DNA of 64,000 nucleotides. Origin: Salinivibrio kushneri (GTDB lineage Bacteria; Pseudomonadota; Gammaproteobacteria; Enterobacterales; Vibrionaceae). The notes below the pieces were generated by a model. The model saw only the letters and a list, made by a program, of their open reading frames with translations. It did not search any database and was not told the origin of the DNA. The translations under genes and the position numbers were made by a program. Shown piece by piece: positions 36,284-46,500 of the stretch. Numbering within the stretch: the stretch's first letter is position 1; every line of letters starts with the position of its first letter. The stretch spans positions 1,761,001-1,825,000 of the forward strand of contig NZ_CP040021.1 of the NCBI RefSeq assembly GCF_005280275.1, given 5' to 3'.

Positions 36284-36449
36284 AACCGCTGCCTCTTTCA
36301 GTGTACTTATAAAAGTATTAGTACACAGAAATGAAGACAGCAATTATTATTGATATTTTTATTTATTAAAAAAGAACGCGGCGGCTACAGGTAATTATCC
36401 TTATTTATCAGTCAAAAAACTAGAACGTCCAAAATATCAAACCCACGTG

Positions 36450-36750
36450 CATTGATATTTTTACCATAAAATAAAAACATCATAAGTGCTTGTTTTAAAA
36501 TACATATCTAACTTTTCATCCAGAGAATAAATCCATAAGCCATTGATTATTGATTTCTTTATCACCAAAAAAATCTCATTGACCTCAGATAATATTGGCC
36601 GTTGATCTATCGGATTATCAAGTGCAACCTCACCACCAATCCATACAGAATGAACAGCAACTTGTTCATTTCCCACCACAAAACGGCATTGATCAAAGGC
36701 TAATGCTTTAGTATGAATAAAAAAGCAAAAAGCAAGGGTTCTAACGGAGA
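36450..36750 (-). pseudogene. Possible degraded coding remnant in an AT-rich gap
   Basis: Between the lipoprotein gene and the methyltransferase fusion (36344-36829) I see no intact gene. One leftward frame reads LAFDQCRFVVGNEQVAVHSV and then WIGGEVALDNPIDQRPILSE before turning into low-complexity AT-rich sequence. It has no convincing start or ribosome-binding site. The protein-like composition suggests a decayed gene, but I do not recognise it and confidence is low. Confidence 0.25.
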
Positions 36751-36829
36751 ATAAACCTCGGAAAAACGGCGTTTAATCCGCCCCTCTACTGCATGGATAG
36801 AGACGACTAAGGTTTAGGCGCCGGCTCAG

Positions 36830-36856
36830 AAAAAAAACGCCAAGCGATGCTTGGCG
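36830..36856 (-). terminator. Rho-independent terminator after the methyltransferase/P-loop gene
   Basis: Minus-strand stem CGCCAAGC/GCTTGGCG (8 bp, 3-nt loop) followed by seven T, about 33 bp after the gene's stop. Confidence 0.9.
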
Positions 36857-36888
36857 CGTACCATCAAGTACTGATTTTAAACAACGAC

Positions 36889-38382
36889 TTAACTCTGCGT
36901 CAGACAACGTTTTAGCCAACGCTTCGCGCGCTGTTGGTAACTATCTGACGTCGCTTGTTCTCCACGTGACACTGTTAATTGAACTGTGGCAATAGGGACA
37001 CAGTGGTTATCTGCCTGCAACGACAACTGTACTGGTTCATCGCTCTTTTCGTCTAGCTTATATCTCACGCTAAAACCACACGGCGATTGCTCCCAGTACG
37101 GCGACGGATAGTTTTGATCCGGAAACAAAGTCGCAAGCACATCCTTTCGCTCACGGGCAAAATTAAATACTTCACGCTTAGTGCCCTGGCTCACCACTAG
37201 CTGCAATTCACGATCCGTTTCATCAAGCCAGCCGGCCCACCCAGAAAACCGAACTGTGTTATCTTCAACAATCAGCTGATTATTCACGGGCGAGTCTAAG
37301 TGAAAACACAAGCGATCACGCCACTTCTCAGGGAGCTGACGAGTGACACGCACACATTTAGCTTGCTCACTGAGTGAGGTTTTTGCTAAGTGCTTTGCAT
37401 ACGCAGCAGCGCGCTCAGGCGTCCGTGATGGCACGCCTAATGTGTGCGCCTGTGGCCATTGCAGCTCTACCGGAAAATAGCCACTATCAAAAAACGCCTG
37501 AGCAATGTCGGCACGAGATGACTCTGGGACAAACGAGTCCAATGCAAAGTCGGCAAAACCAGCCTGCTCTTTCCATATGGAGACAAGTTCTTGATGCAGG
37601 CCTTGCTCGAAGATTTTTTTCGTCACTTTATCAATCGTTGACGAGGTGTAGAGCTCATCAACAATCGCTTGTATCTCGGGGCTGCACGTGATTTTTTGCT
37701 GTTTAATTCGGTAGTAGCATTGATCGCCCGACAGGGTGACCATGTCGGTTTGCTCAAATAAACGCCGTGCGATAGTGCTTTTGCCCGTGCCCGGTTTATC
37801 CATTAGCAAATACGCATAAGGGCGGCATTTTCGTACATGCACCACATATCGCTGTAATGGGTCGCCAGCTTGTTTAACGCTGTGGCCAACGACTTTCCAC
37901 GCATAGTCTTTGAGCATGCTGCCAAGCTTAATCCGTGTAGGAAATAAGCGCTCATCGATTGCACGTTTTACCGGCACAAATGCATCTTTGCTCCCGGGCG
38001 CAATGCTAATTTCAAGCACGAGCACCCCTTGGGGATCAAGCTGTTGCATAATTTGATGAATCAATGCCTCTTGATCATCCGCATAATGCAATGCCGACAA
38101 AAAGGTGATGACATCGAAAGGCCCTTCTGGCAACGTTTGCCATGATTGACACAGAAATTGACCCTCGGGAAACCGCAATGCAGCCCGTCCAATCGCTTCT
38201 TGTGATTGGTCTATCCCTGTTACACTCTTGGCGCCTTCAAACAGCGCGTAACCACAAAAAAAACCTTCATTACAACCAACATCTAAAAATCGTTTTTGGT
38301 GTAAATCAGGTAATCGAAGCGCGGCTAACTTGTCTAATGATTTAGACCCTCCCTTAACACCGGGAAAGGTTTGATACTGCAT
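36889..38382 (-). CDS. Fusion of SAM methyltransferase, P-loop kinase-like domain and beta-sandwich-like domain
   Basis: This is a 497-aa protein taking ATG 38382 (MQYQTFPGVKGGSKSLD) as start. In-frame ATGs further up (to 38463) are possible, and no ribosome-binding site decides. Domain 1 (about 15-180) is a class I methyltransferase: RFLDVGCNEGFFCGYAL, TGIDQSQEAIGRA, FDVITFLSALHY. Domain 2 (about 190-350) is a P-loop domain with Walker A DKPGTGKSTIARRL and LSGDQCYYR, resembling small kinases. Domain 3 (about 360-480) is the beta-sandwich-like module also found alone at 30507-30953. A role in modifying the glycan, for example adding a methyl or phosphoryl group at a chain end, is plausible but not shown. 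Confidence 0.72.
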   Translation of the reverse strand: MQYQTFPGVKGGSKSLDKLAALRLPDLHQKRFLDVGCNEGFFCGYALFEGAKSVTGIDQSQEAIGRAALRFPEGQFLCQSWQTLPEGPFDVITFLSALHYADDQEALIHQIMQQLDPQGVLVLEISIAPGSKDAFVPVKRAIDERLFPTRIKLGSMLKDYAWKVVGHSVKQAGDPLQRYVVHVRKCRPYAYLLMDKPGTGKSTIARRLFEQTDMVTLSGDQCYYRIKQQKITCSPEIQAIVDELYTSSTIDKVTKKIFEQGLHQELVSIWKEQAGFADFALDSFVPESSRADIAQAFFDSGYFPVELQWPQAHTLGVPSRTPERAAAYAKHLAKTSLSEQAKCVRVTRQLPEKWRDRLCFHLDSPVNNQLIVEDNTVRFSGWAGWLDETDRELQLVVSQGTKREVFNFARERKDVLATLFPDQNYPSPYWEQSPCGFSVRYKLDEKSDEPVQLSLQADNHCVPIATVQLTVSRGEQATSDSYQQRAKRWLKRCLTQS

Positions 38383-38511
38383 AGAATTAACACTATGTTG
38401 GGGCAACATCCGTTGCACGTTAATGGAACCACATACAATCGCCCAATTCACTTGGGCGATCATAAATCCTTATTCAGGAATGCGGAAAGGGTTCGACACC
38501 AAGTGGGGCAT

Positions 38512-39858
38512 TTATGCAGCCTCCACGGCTTCCGCAATATGCTTTGCCCACTGAGTGGCTTGCTGATCAGTTTTCGCCTCAACCATCACTCGAATTAATG
38601 GCTCAGTGCCTGATTTGCGCAAAAGAACACGACCTTTAGGCTGCTCTGTATGAGTTGCTAAGGCATCTTCCGCATCCGCAACACACTGCTGAACCTGAGC
38701 GCTATCTAGCGGTTGTGAGCCAGGCGCATAGCGAATATTTAATAACGTTTGAGGTAGCATCGGCATTTCGGCGGCAAGTGCATGCAGTGGCTGATTTAAA
38801 GCCTGTAATGCCGTTAGCACCTGTAAAGCGGCAACAATTGCATCCCCCGTCGTGACTTTATCTCGACAAATGATATGGCCTGAGCTTTCACCGCCTAACA
38901 TCCAATCTCGGGCGATTAGTTCAGCCATCACATAGCGATCGCCGACTTTGCTGCGCACAAAAGGCACGCCCAACTCAGCCATCGCTAATTCGAGTGCCAT
39001 GTTCGACATTTGCGTGCCAACCACTCCCCCTTTTAGCGTACCTTGTGTAAGCTGATGTTTAGCAATTATAAACAAGATTTGGTCGCCGTCGACCGCAGCG
39101 CCATATTGGTCGACCAACATCAAACGGTCACCGTCGCCATCAAGAGCTATACCTAGATCAGCGCTATGTTCAAGTACGGTTTCTTGAAGTAGTGCTAAAT
39201 CCGTTGCACCACATTTTAGGTTGATATTGACGCCGTTTGGTTGACAACCGACTGCGATAACCTCCGCACCCAGCTCCCGAAACACATTTGGCGCGATGTG
39301 ATACGCCGCGCCGTGGGCACAATCGACAACAATCTTCATGCCTTCTAAGGTTAATTGTGTCGGGAACATACCTTTGCAAAATTCAATATATCGCCCTGCT
39401 GAATCATGCATACGTGACGCTTTGCCCAGCTGATCTGATGCAACACATTCAATGGGCTTCGCCAGCTCAGCTTCTATGGCAAGCTCCACATCATCAGGCA
39501 GTTTTTCGCCCTCTGAAGAGAAAAATTTGATGCCATTATCATAAAACGGATTATGAGACGCACTGATCACGACGCCCGCTTCTGCACGGAAGGTTTTCGT
39601 CAAATACGCCACAGCAGGTGTTGGTAATGGGCCTGTAATCACAGAATTAATGCCTGCAGCGGAAAAGCCCGCTTCTAATGCAGATTCAAGCATATAACCC
39701 GAAATCCGTGTATCTTTACCGATGATGACTTTTTTCGTCCCCATCCGAGCCAGTACACGTCCTGCTGCCCAACCTAGCTTTAATGCAAAGTCTGGTGTGA
39801 TCGGTGACGTGCCGACTTTACCGCGAATACCGTCCGTACCAAAAAATTGTCTAGTCAT
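38512..39858 (-). CDS. glmM: Phosphoglucosamine mutase GlmM
   Basis: This 448-aa enzyme converts GlcN-6-P to GlcN-1-P for UDP-GlcNAc synthesis. The active-site phosphoserine loop is [19 protein letters not shown]. The metal-binding loop is [13 protein letters not shown], the sugar-binding loop GGESSGHII, and the phosphate-binding loop [15 protein letters not shown]. The start [20 protein letters not shown] is canonical and the length normal. It is directly preceded by glmU (38 bp). In Vibrionaceae the housekeeping glmM usually sits with folP/ftsH, so this is probably an island-borne extra copy. Confidence 0.93.
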   Translation of the reverse strand: MTRQFFGTDGIRGKVGTSPITPDFALKLGWAAGRVLARMGTKKVIIGKDTRISGYMLESALEAGFSAAGINSVITGPLPTPAVAYLTKTFRAEAGVVISASHNPFYDNGIKFFSSEGEKLPDDVELAIEAELAKPIECVASDQLGKASRMHDSAGRYIEFCKGMFPTQLTLEGMKIVVDCAHGAAYHIAPNVFRELGAEVIAVGCQPNGVNINLKCGATDLALLQETVLEHSADLGIALDGDGDRLMLVDQYGAAVDGDQILFIIAKHQLTQGTLKGGVVGTQMSNMALELAMAELGVPFVRSKVGDRYVMAELIARDWMLGGESSGHIICRDKVTTGDAIVAALQVLTALQALNQPLHALAAEMPMLPQTLLNIRYAPGSQPLDSAQVQQCVADAEDALATHTEQPKGRVLLRKSGTEPLIRVMVEAKTDQQATQWAKHIAEAVEAA

Positions 39859-39896
39859 GTTTCATTAATTTCCTATACCAACTGCTAACACCGTGC

Positions 39897-41267
39897 TCAC
39901 GCACTTTTTTTCTTTTTGGCAGGTCTTTGCCAATTATCTTTCACTACCGGTTGTGGGCGAGTAAGCACCAATGCGTCTTGATGCACATCTCTTGTCAGTG
40001 TTGAGCCCGCAGCGATAGTTGCACCGCGCGCTACGCGAATCGGCGCAACTAGCTGTGTATCCGAGCCAATGAACACATCATCTTCGATAATGGTTTGATG
40101 TTTGTTGGCACCATCATAGTTACAGGTTATGGTGCCAGCGCCGACATTGACACCTTGGCCGATTATTGTGTCACCCAAGTAGGTTAAATGGTTAGCTTTT
40201 GAGCCAGCGCCAATAGAGGTATTTTTCGTCTCAACGAAATTACCGATGTGTGCGTTATCAGCTAGACGCGAACCGGGACGAAGACGGGCAAACGGCCCTA
40301 CTGTACACGAACTTCCGATCGCCGAGTCATCGACAATTGAATAAGGCTGAATCTGAGTCTCAGCAGCAATGTGACAGTTTTTAAGTATGCAGCCCGCACC
40401 GACTTTGACTCCATCACCTAAAACCACATGACCCTCAATAATCACATTGATGTCAATTTCAACATCGCTCCCCACAGTTAACTCACCACGCAAATCAAAG
40501 CGCTGTGGGTCACCTAGCGTCACGCCTTGTTCGAGAAGGCGTTCGGCTTGCAGTAACTGATATTGACGCTCTATTCTCGCCAACTGTTGACGGTTATTCA
40601 CACCCTCAACCTCATAAGCCTGCTCAGGATGGACAGCTTCAATCTTTCCACCTTCTTGGTGAGCAAGCTCAATAATATCAGTCAGATAATACTCTTGTTG
40701 GGCATTGTGATTGTTGAGCTTTTTCAGCCAACGCTTTAAATCCGAGCCATTTGCTACCATGACACCGGTATTAATCTCTTGAATGTGCTTTTGCTCTTGA
40801 GTGGCGTCTTTTTCTTCTACAATAGCTACTACAGAACCATTATCACGGACAATCCGTCCATACCCCGTTGGGTTATCGACATTCACCGTCAACAGTGCAA
40901 TACCCTGATGGGGTTGCGCCTCAAGAAGCCTATTGAGTGTCGCTGCGCTAATTAAAGGTACATCGCCATATAAAACAGCAATTTTTTCATCGTCTTTAAT
41001 CCATGCCGCAGCTTGTTGGACTGCATGGCCAGTGCCCAATTGCTCCGCCTGCTCAACCCAATTCACTGGGCTTTGATGCAAAGCCGATTTTAATTGCTCA
41101 CCACCATGGCCGTAAATAAGGTGAATAGCTTGGGCTTGAATCGACTGACACGTATCAATCACATGTGCCACCATAGGTTTACCGCCTACAGGATGCAGCA
41201 CTTTTGGCAAGCTCGAGACCATACGGCTACCTTTTCCCGCAGCTAATATTACCGCACTGACGTTCAT
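39897..41267 (-). CDS. glmU: Bifunctional GlmU (GlcN-1-P acetyltransferase / GlcNAc-1-P uridyltransferase)
   Basis: This 456-aa protein makes UDP-GlcNAc. The N-terminal pyrophosphorylase has [27 protein letters not shown] and GYGRIVRDN. The C-terminal left-handed beta-helix has [30 protein letters not shown] and [17 protein letters not shown], where the acetyltransferase active-site residues lie. Both domains look intact and the length is normal. The stop of the upstream glycosyltransferase is 13 bp away. The chromosomal glmU usually follows the atp operon, so this also looks like a second, locus-dedicated copy supplying WecB. Confidence 0.93.
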   Translation of the reverse strand: MNVSAVILAAGKGSRMVSSLPKVLHPVGGKPMVAHVIDTCQSIQAQAIHLIYGHGGEQLKSALHQSPVNWVEQAEQLGTGHAVQQAAAWIKDDEKIAVLYGDVPLISAATLNRLLEAQPHQGIALLTVNVDNPTGYGRIVRDNGSVVAIVEEKDATQEQKHIQEINTGVMVANGSDLKRWLKKLNNHNAQQEYYLTDIIELAHQEGGKIEAVHPEQAYEVEGVNNRQQLARIERQYQLLQAERLLEQGVTLGDPQRFDLRGELTVGSDVEIDINVIIEGHVVLGDGVKVGAGCILKNCHIAAETQIQPYSIVDDSAIGSSCTVGPFARLRPGSRLADNAHIGNFVETKNTSIGAGSKANHLTYLGDTIIGQGVNVGAGTITCNYDGANKHQTIIEDDVFIGSDTQLVAPIRVARGATIAAGSTLTRDVHQDALVLTRPQPVVKDNWQRPAKKKKSA

Positions 41268-41280
41268 AGGTTGTTCCTTA

Positions 41281-42702
41281 CTATTGTTTTTTAAGTTGTG
41301 AAGCAGAGACCGAAATAGATTCAGTAAAAAAGCTTATTTTCTCAATGGAGTTTTTTAAATAGCATTGCACTCGATAATCTCCGGGCTCTGAGGGAGAAAA
41401 GTTGGTGTGAGGCTGCGATGTGTAAAATTGCTTTTCAATGACGCCGCGATCTTGCTTATGTAAATACCACGCAAATTGCGTACTCTCTGGAAAATCACCT
41501 TCGAGAGAGACGGTTAATCGCTTATCATCCGTACATAAAAAATTAGTCTTCGTACATTGCAACGCTAAAAATTCTTGCTCCGCTACAGGTTTGAGTGGTG
41601 TCATTTTCCGAGCTTGAACCACGGTTCGATATATTTGCTTCATTGTTTGGTGTGCTTGTTTCGCAGACAAAAAAGAACGGACAAGCTGGCGCCCAAATCG
41701 CCCTAACTGACGCCGGTATTTCGCCGATTGCATCAACCGATCGATGTCTGCTTCTATGCTACCAGCTTGATAGCCTTGTTCTCGCTGACCAACCCCACCA
41801 AAGTTGCTATATAATGCTGCTTGCCATCGTTGCTCGTCTACCAATCCAATATAGCCTTTGCTGCCGAGGGCAATCGCGGGTATGGCGCAACTTAGTGCCT
41901 CAATCGCGCAGCGCCCGGGCGCAATCACCGCATGGCTGCCGCAGTAGGCTTTCTGCAAGTCTTTGCCCTGCAGCCAACCGCTAAACTCAACCGTATTTTC
42001 GCCTTGTAGGTCTGCCAATTGTGCTAAAAATGTCTCGGCCTCTGTACCTTGACCGATAATCTGCCAATGTATTTTCCCCGCATAAGTTTGGGCTGTATAG
42101 TCAACAGCTTTTAGAAACAGATCAAGAATAAATTGCTTATCCCTATCCAAGCGACTCACCAGTGCAATCACTACTTTATTTTTATGATCGGTAGAAGGCG
42201 GCGTCGCGATATATTTAAACTGAGTGACGTCGGGCACATTGGGTACAACAAAGAACTTTTCTGCAGGTAAACCACTTTGCTCAGTGAATAAATACTGCTT
42301 AATCCCTTCCGAGACACATACCACAGCGTCTAACTGGGCTATAGTGTTCGGTAGCTGATCTAAATATTGGCCATGCATGGTCTCAATTACAGGCACAGCT
42401 AAACACTGGCCTATCACTACAGCAAGCTGTCGAGATAAAAAGGGATGGGCATGAATAATATCAAACGGCACTTGTTGATGCGCGATCTTTACCTGCTCAA
42501 AAACACGCTTAAAATCCGTTATTGCGAAGTCAGTATTAAAAACGCCAACCCCCATCTCGGCCATTTGATCAGCGAAAGGGCCCGATTTACAGATCAAACT
42601 CACACTATGACCCTCAGCCAAGAGGCGCTGTGCAGTAAAGCGCACATTTTCATGAAGACCGCCTTGGGGTGCATTAAAAAACACAGAGATCAAAAATTTC
42701 AT
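41281..42702 (-). CDS. Glycosyltransferase GT4 with a C-terminal Ig-like domain
   Basis: This is a 473-aa protein. The GT-B catalytic part (1-360) has [57 protein letters not shown], and [20 protein letters not shown] as the EX7E-like region. After a helical linker the last 100 residues form a small beta domain ([20 protein letters not shown] ... [17 protein letters not shown]) of Ig/PKD-like appearance. That is unusual for a glycosyltransferase and may bind the growing glycan or partners. Donor and acceptor are unknown. Confidence 0.8.
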   Translation of the reverse strand: MKFLISVFFNAPQGGLHENVRFTAQRLLAEGHSVSLICKSGPFADQMAEMGVGVFNTDFAITDFKRVFEQVKIAHQQVPFDIIHAHPFLSRQLAVVIGQCLAVPVIETMHGQYLDQLPNTIAQLDAVVCVSEGIKQYLFTEQSGLPAEKFFVVPNVPDVTQFKYIATPPSTDHKNKVVIALVSRLDRDKQFILDLFLKAVDYTAQTYAGKIHWQIIGQGTEAETFLAQLADLQGENTVEFSGWLQGKDLQKAYCGSHAVIAPGRCAIEALSCAIPAIALGSKGYIGLVDEQRWQAALYSNFGGVGQREQGYQAGSIEADIDRLMQSAKYRRQLGRFGRQLVRSFLSAKQAHQTMKQIYRTVVQARKMTPLKPVAEQEFLALQCTKTNFLCTDDKRLTVSLEGDFPESTQFAWYLHKQDRGVIEKQFYTSQPHTNFSPSEPGDYRVQCYLKNSIEKISFFTESISVSASQLKKQ

Positions 42703-42757
42703 TTGTCTACAGATCCTTTCTATTAAAAGTCCTTATGCGATGTCGAGGACTTAGCCG

Positions 42758-43161
42758 CTACGTGCAACACTCCCGCCTGCAGTCAAAGATAATTTTAGGC
42801 TGTCTAAAACCAAGATATTTTCTTGGTCGAGTATTCTCGCGAGCTACAGCTTGAATCGCAACCTCATCAGTGATTTGACCCAGGTCAGTGCTCTTGGGAA
42901 TATACTGCCCAAGCGTCCCGTTACTATTGTCGTTTAAACCTCGCTCCCATGATGAATAACGGTGAAAATAATAAATGCATGTCTCTAGTGCCTCGGCTAT
43001 CGCCTTATACTCAACAAATTCTGAGTTATTATCTGATGTGATCTCGATATTGTTGATTTTGACTTACAACAGGTTTCTGCAATGACTGTTTATGAACAGC
43101 CACGGACCAAAAGGACAGAAATCTGGTATCGTTGTCTTTCGGTCAACTGCTGGTAGCTCAT
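42758..43161 (-). pseudogene. IS30-family transposase remnant
   Basis: The N-terminal piece starts at ATG 43161 with MSYQQLTERQRYQISVLL, the classical IS30 beginning, and hits a stop at 43090. After a large internal deletion, the C-terminal DDE part reads EITSDNNSEFVEYKAIAEAL, YSSWERGLNDNSNGTLGQYI and NTRPRKYLGFRQPK, ending at a premature stop, 42758-42760. Most of the catalytic core is missing, so it is inactive. The whole 870-bp gap 42703-43572 contains only this remnant and the palindrome at 43395. No clear terminal inverted repeats were identified. Confidence 0.85.
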
Positions 43162-43394
43162 GGTAATCACGTTCTTGTTTAGCGATGAATAGCGTACCAC
43201 TATCGGACGTTGACCTCCTCTCGCCAGCTTAACCATGAGTGTTGTATTTATTGGATTACATACATTTTAAAGCCCTGAAAGATAACCATAATGTTAAACT
43301 CATTGACTATTATTTTAAAAATCTTGAAGTTTAGGCATATAACCATGGACAAACATTAATCCTCGCGCACACATACTCTTAACTATCTTAAGTC

Positions 43395-43422
43395 GCCTAA
43401 TGGTTCATATGAACCATTAGGC
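43395..43422. repeat. Perfect 28-bp palindrome downstream of the giant glycosyltransferase gene
   Basis: GCCTAATGGTTCAT is followed directly by its exact reverse complement, with no loop. There is no adjacent T-run on the minus strand. It could act as a processing hairpin or weak terminator for the leftward transcript, or as a protein-binding site. It lies 150 bp after the gene's stop. Confidence 0.8.
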
Positions 43423-43572
43423 AAATTAAAAGACTCAAAAGCTGAGGCTTTATTCAAAAATAACAATACAAAAATGAGCAGATATAACCAGACTACCTAT
43501 CATCAGTAATGATTAAGTCATGCCCCAATATTTAAAAGTTAAGGACAGATTTTTTTAAGGAGGCTGTATTGA

Positions 43573-46500
43573 TCAAAAGCGATTGTAAACAAGATGTCTA
43601 AACTTACTTTTCATCACCTCGAATGAAAAACTACTATTCACAAAGGATATAGCCTTCTTACTCATTTCAAAGAAAGCTTGATCATCAGATTCAAACCTCA
43701 ACATTACTCGCTTGAACTCTTGATAGTTCTCTTCTTCGTTGTCTTTCATGACTTTAGCAAGCTTATTGTAAGGCTTTTCCTCATATAGGTTTCTTAAATA
43801 AAGGCCTCTGAAGTTAAAAGTTAATCCATTTATACCATCGTCGATCAGATGACTTACAGCGCCAACTTCAGATGAAATGACAGGCGTGCCTAGCTCATTA
43901 GCTTCTAAGAAAGTATAGGGAAGCCCCTCAGTTGCAGTTGTATAAACAAGTGCATCTACAGACCTAAACAAGCTCTCTCTTTCAGATGCATCGAAAGATC
44001 TATTTTTTATTAATATAGCATCTCTTTCTGCATGAAGGTTTGCCTTTTCAATAACAATGTCTAAACCCTTGTGCGCTAAAGGACCACATATCAACAACTG
44101 GTATTCACTTGATGTCTCTACAACATATCTTGCAAAAGAACGTGCGAGAAAGTCGACACATTTAAGTGGAGCTACTCTACCAAAAAATGCGATTTTCTTC
44201 GAACGATTGGATTTTGCTATATGACTATCCAAACGGCTATTCTCAGGTTCTAAAACAGGTGTAATATGGCTGAAGTGACTCTTAAAGTCTCTACCCGTAT
44301 TTTCTTTTATTTTTTCGATTATCTTTGCATTAATCGTCACTAAGCCATCGATTAGGCTGAGGTGCTTAGATATTTCCACCGTGAACGGATGAATATCAGA
44401 GTGAACGATAGGGTAGACTCTAGAGCCGCATTTGTTCAAGTGATTAAGAAGAGACACGAGTTCGGGCCCCTTAACAGGAAAACTGTTAATAAACGCAACA
44501 TCAAAGTTTTCTAAAAGCGAAAATTCCCCATCAACAAAGTACTCAATTTTTATATTACTAGAAATTTTTCTTAATTCTTCTATCTTCTCATCACTAACTT
44601 TTTCTGACACAAGAATAGTAATGTCACATTCAGAAATTGACTTTATTAATTGAACTGAATATTTTTGTACTCCACCAACATTGAAATTCTGCGCAACAAG
44701 CAACACTTTTTTTCTAAGCCTAGAGATTTGCTTGTTATAAAGCCATGAAGTTGAATCAATAGAAAGAAAGCTTCTTCTCCACATAAGGTATTTAGAAACA
44801 TTCTCTCTGAATTTCTCTTCCGAACATTTAATTAAAAGATCTTCCAAATATTCACTTGTAAGACTTTCTTGATTTTCATTACTCGGGTCAAAGTCATAAA
44901 AAAGAGGATAGCTTTCACCAAGCTGCTCAACGTAAGAGGGGGTTTTTGCGGCTATAAGTGGTATAGCATGATTAATAGCATCAATATTTTTATTTGACCC
45001 ACTATAAACTTGAGCAGAAGACTTCCACGTATTCACAATCACATCTAGTTGTAGCAAGGCGTCCTCTTGCGACTCTTTGTCATACTTAGAAATGATAATC
45101 CAGTCTTTCTTTGGGATTTCGTCTAGTATATTAATTGAATAGAAGATAATTTTTGCGTTAAGTTCAGGATGATTAGTGCGAATTTTTTCAACCGCTGAAA
45201 TAAGCAAGTCAGGATAAGTTCCTTTGTAAATAGTTCCTATCACACCAATTAAGAAGTTACAATTTAGCTCTTTTTTTAATCTATTCCTCCTGGAACTATC
45301 AAAAACTTTACTAGATTCTGAAGCTTCATGAGCACTCGCTTGATAACGAAGGAAGCTCTGTTCAGGGGGGAAATTAGAATCTACGTAACCTAACGTTCCG
45401 TCATCATCAAAATTAGCCAGCTCATTTTTAATTGCAAGTTCCTGTGATGATTCTGTTTGGAAGCCGACTGTGGCTCCCTCTTCCCATATGTCTTTTACGT
45501 AGTTGTGGCTAAATATTTTTGGCTCAGGAACCTCCTTTAGAAAGAAATTAACGCATTTTTCATTGCTGCCAGATCTATAAAATGCTGCATCATAATGCCG
45601 AGTAGGGCGAAATACCTTTGGCAAGAAGTGTGAGTAGTTTCCTTTTCGCTCTTTGGCCTCACGACTGTGCCTCTCTAGATATTTCCTTTCGTCAAAAACA
45701 CCCCCATAAAACAAATCATTAACAAAAATATCATTATAGTAAACATTGTTATCCTTCGAAAGTACGGCCATTTCATTAATTGCATTAATTGACGCGCCGC
45801 TCCACTGATAGGAAATCCACCATTTATCAGCATAAAGGTAGTATATGTCTTTTTTTTCCTTTGTAAGGAATGTCACATAAGTCTTTGCAACGTTAACCCA
45901 CTTTAATTTTTCATTTACCCAATTTCGAGCTACATCTAGCTTTTCTTTTGGATAACCATCGGCAATTACGGTTCTAACTTTTTCTTTAAAACTTTCTTTA
46001 TCACCTGATTTGAAAGTCAAACATCGCTCATCACCTCCTGAAAGTCGTTTTAAAGCCTTACAATCAGAAAGCAGCAAAGGGACTTTTTTGGCAAAGCAAT
46101 CAAAAGGTTTTAAAGGTTCAACACTATGGCAGACTTCATAAGGCAGCCTAGGCACAACAAAAAGATTTATCTTCTCATAGTAAGGAAGTATATCTTTCTT
46201 AAACTCTTCGTGCTGCACAAAGTCATAATTATCTAAATTGAGAACATGCTTGTGTCTTATTGAATTTTTTCCGATAAGCAAAACTTTGACATTGACCCCC
46301 TCCTTGATCAATTCAGCGACTGAATCAAGCATAAACTTAATACCTTCATAATATGTGATAGAACCAAAGTATCCTATTATGAAAGGCTCTCCAGACTTTT
46401 TATTATAGGGTTTTACGTTAACTACGTCACTCGTTAGGTCGTTGACTTTGTAACCATTCCCAACAATTTCACTATTTATTTCTTTATTCGTAACTCTTTC

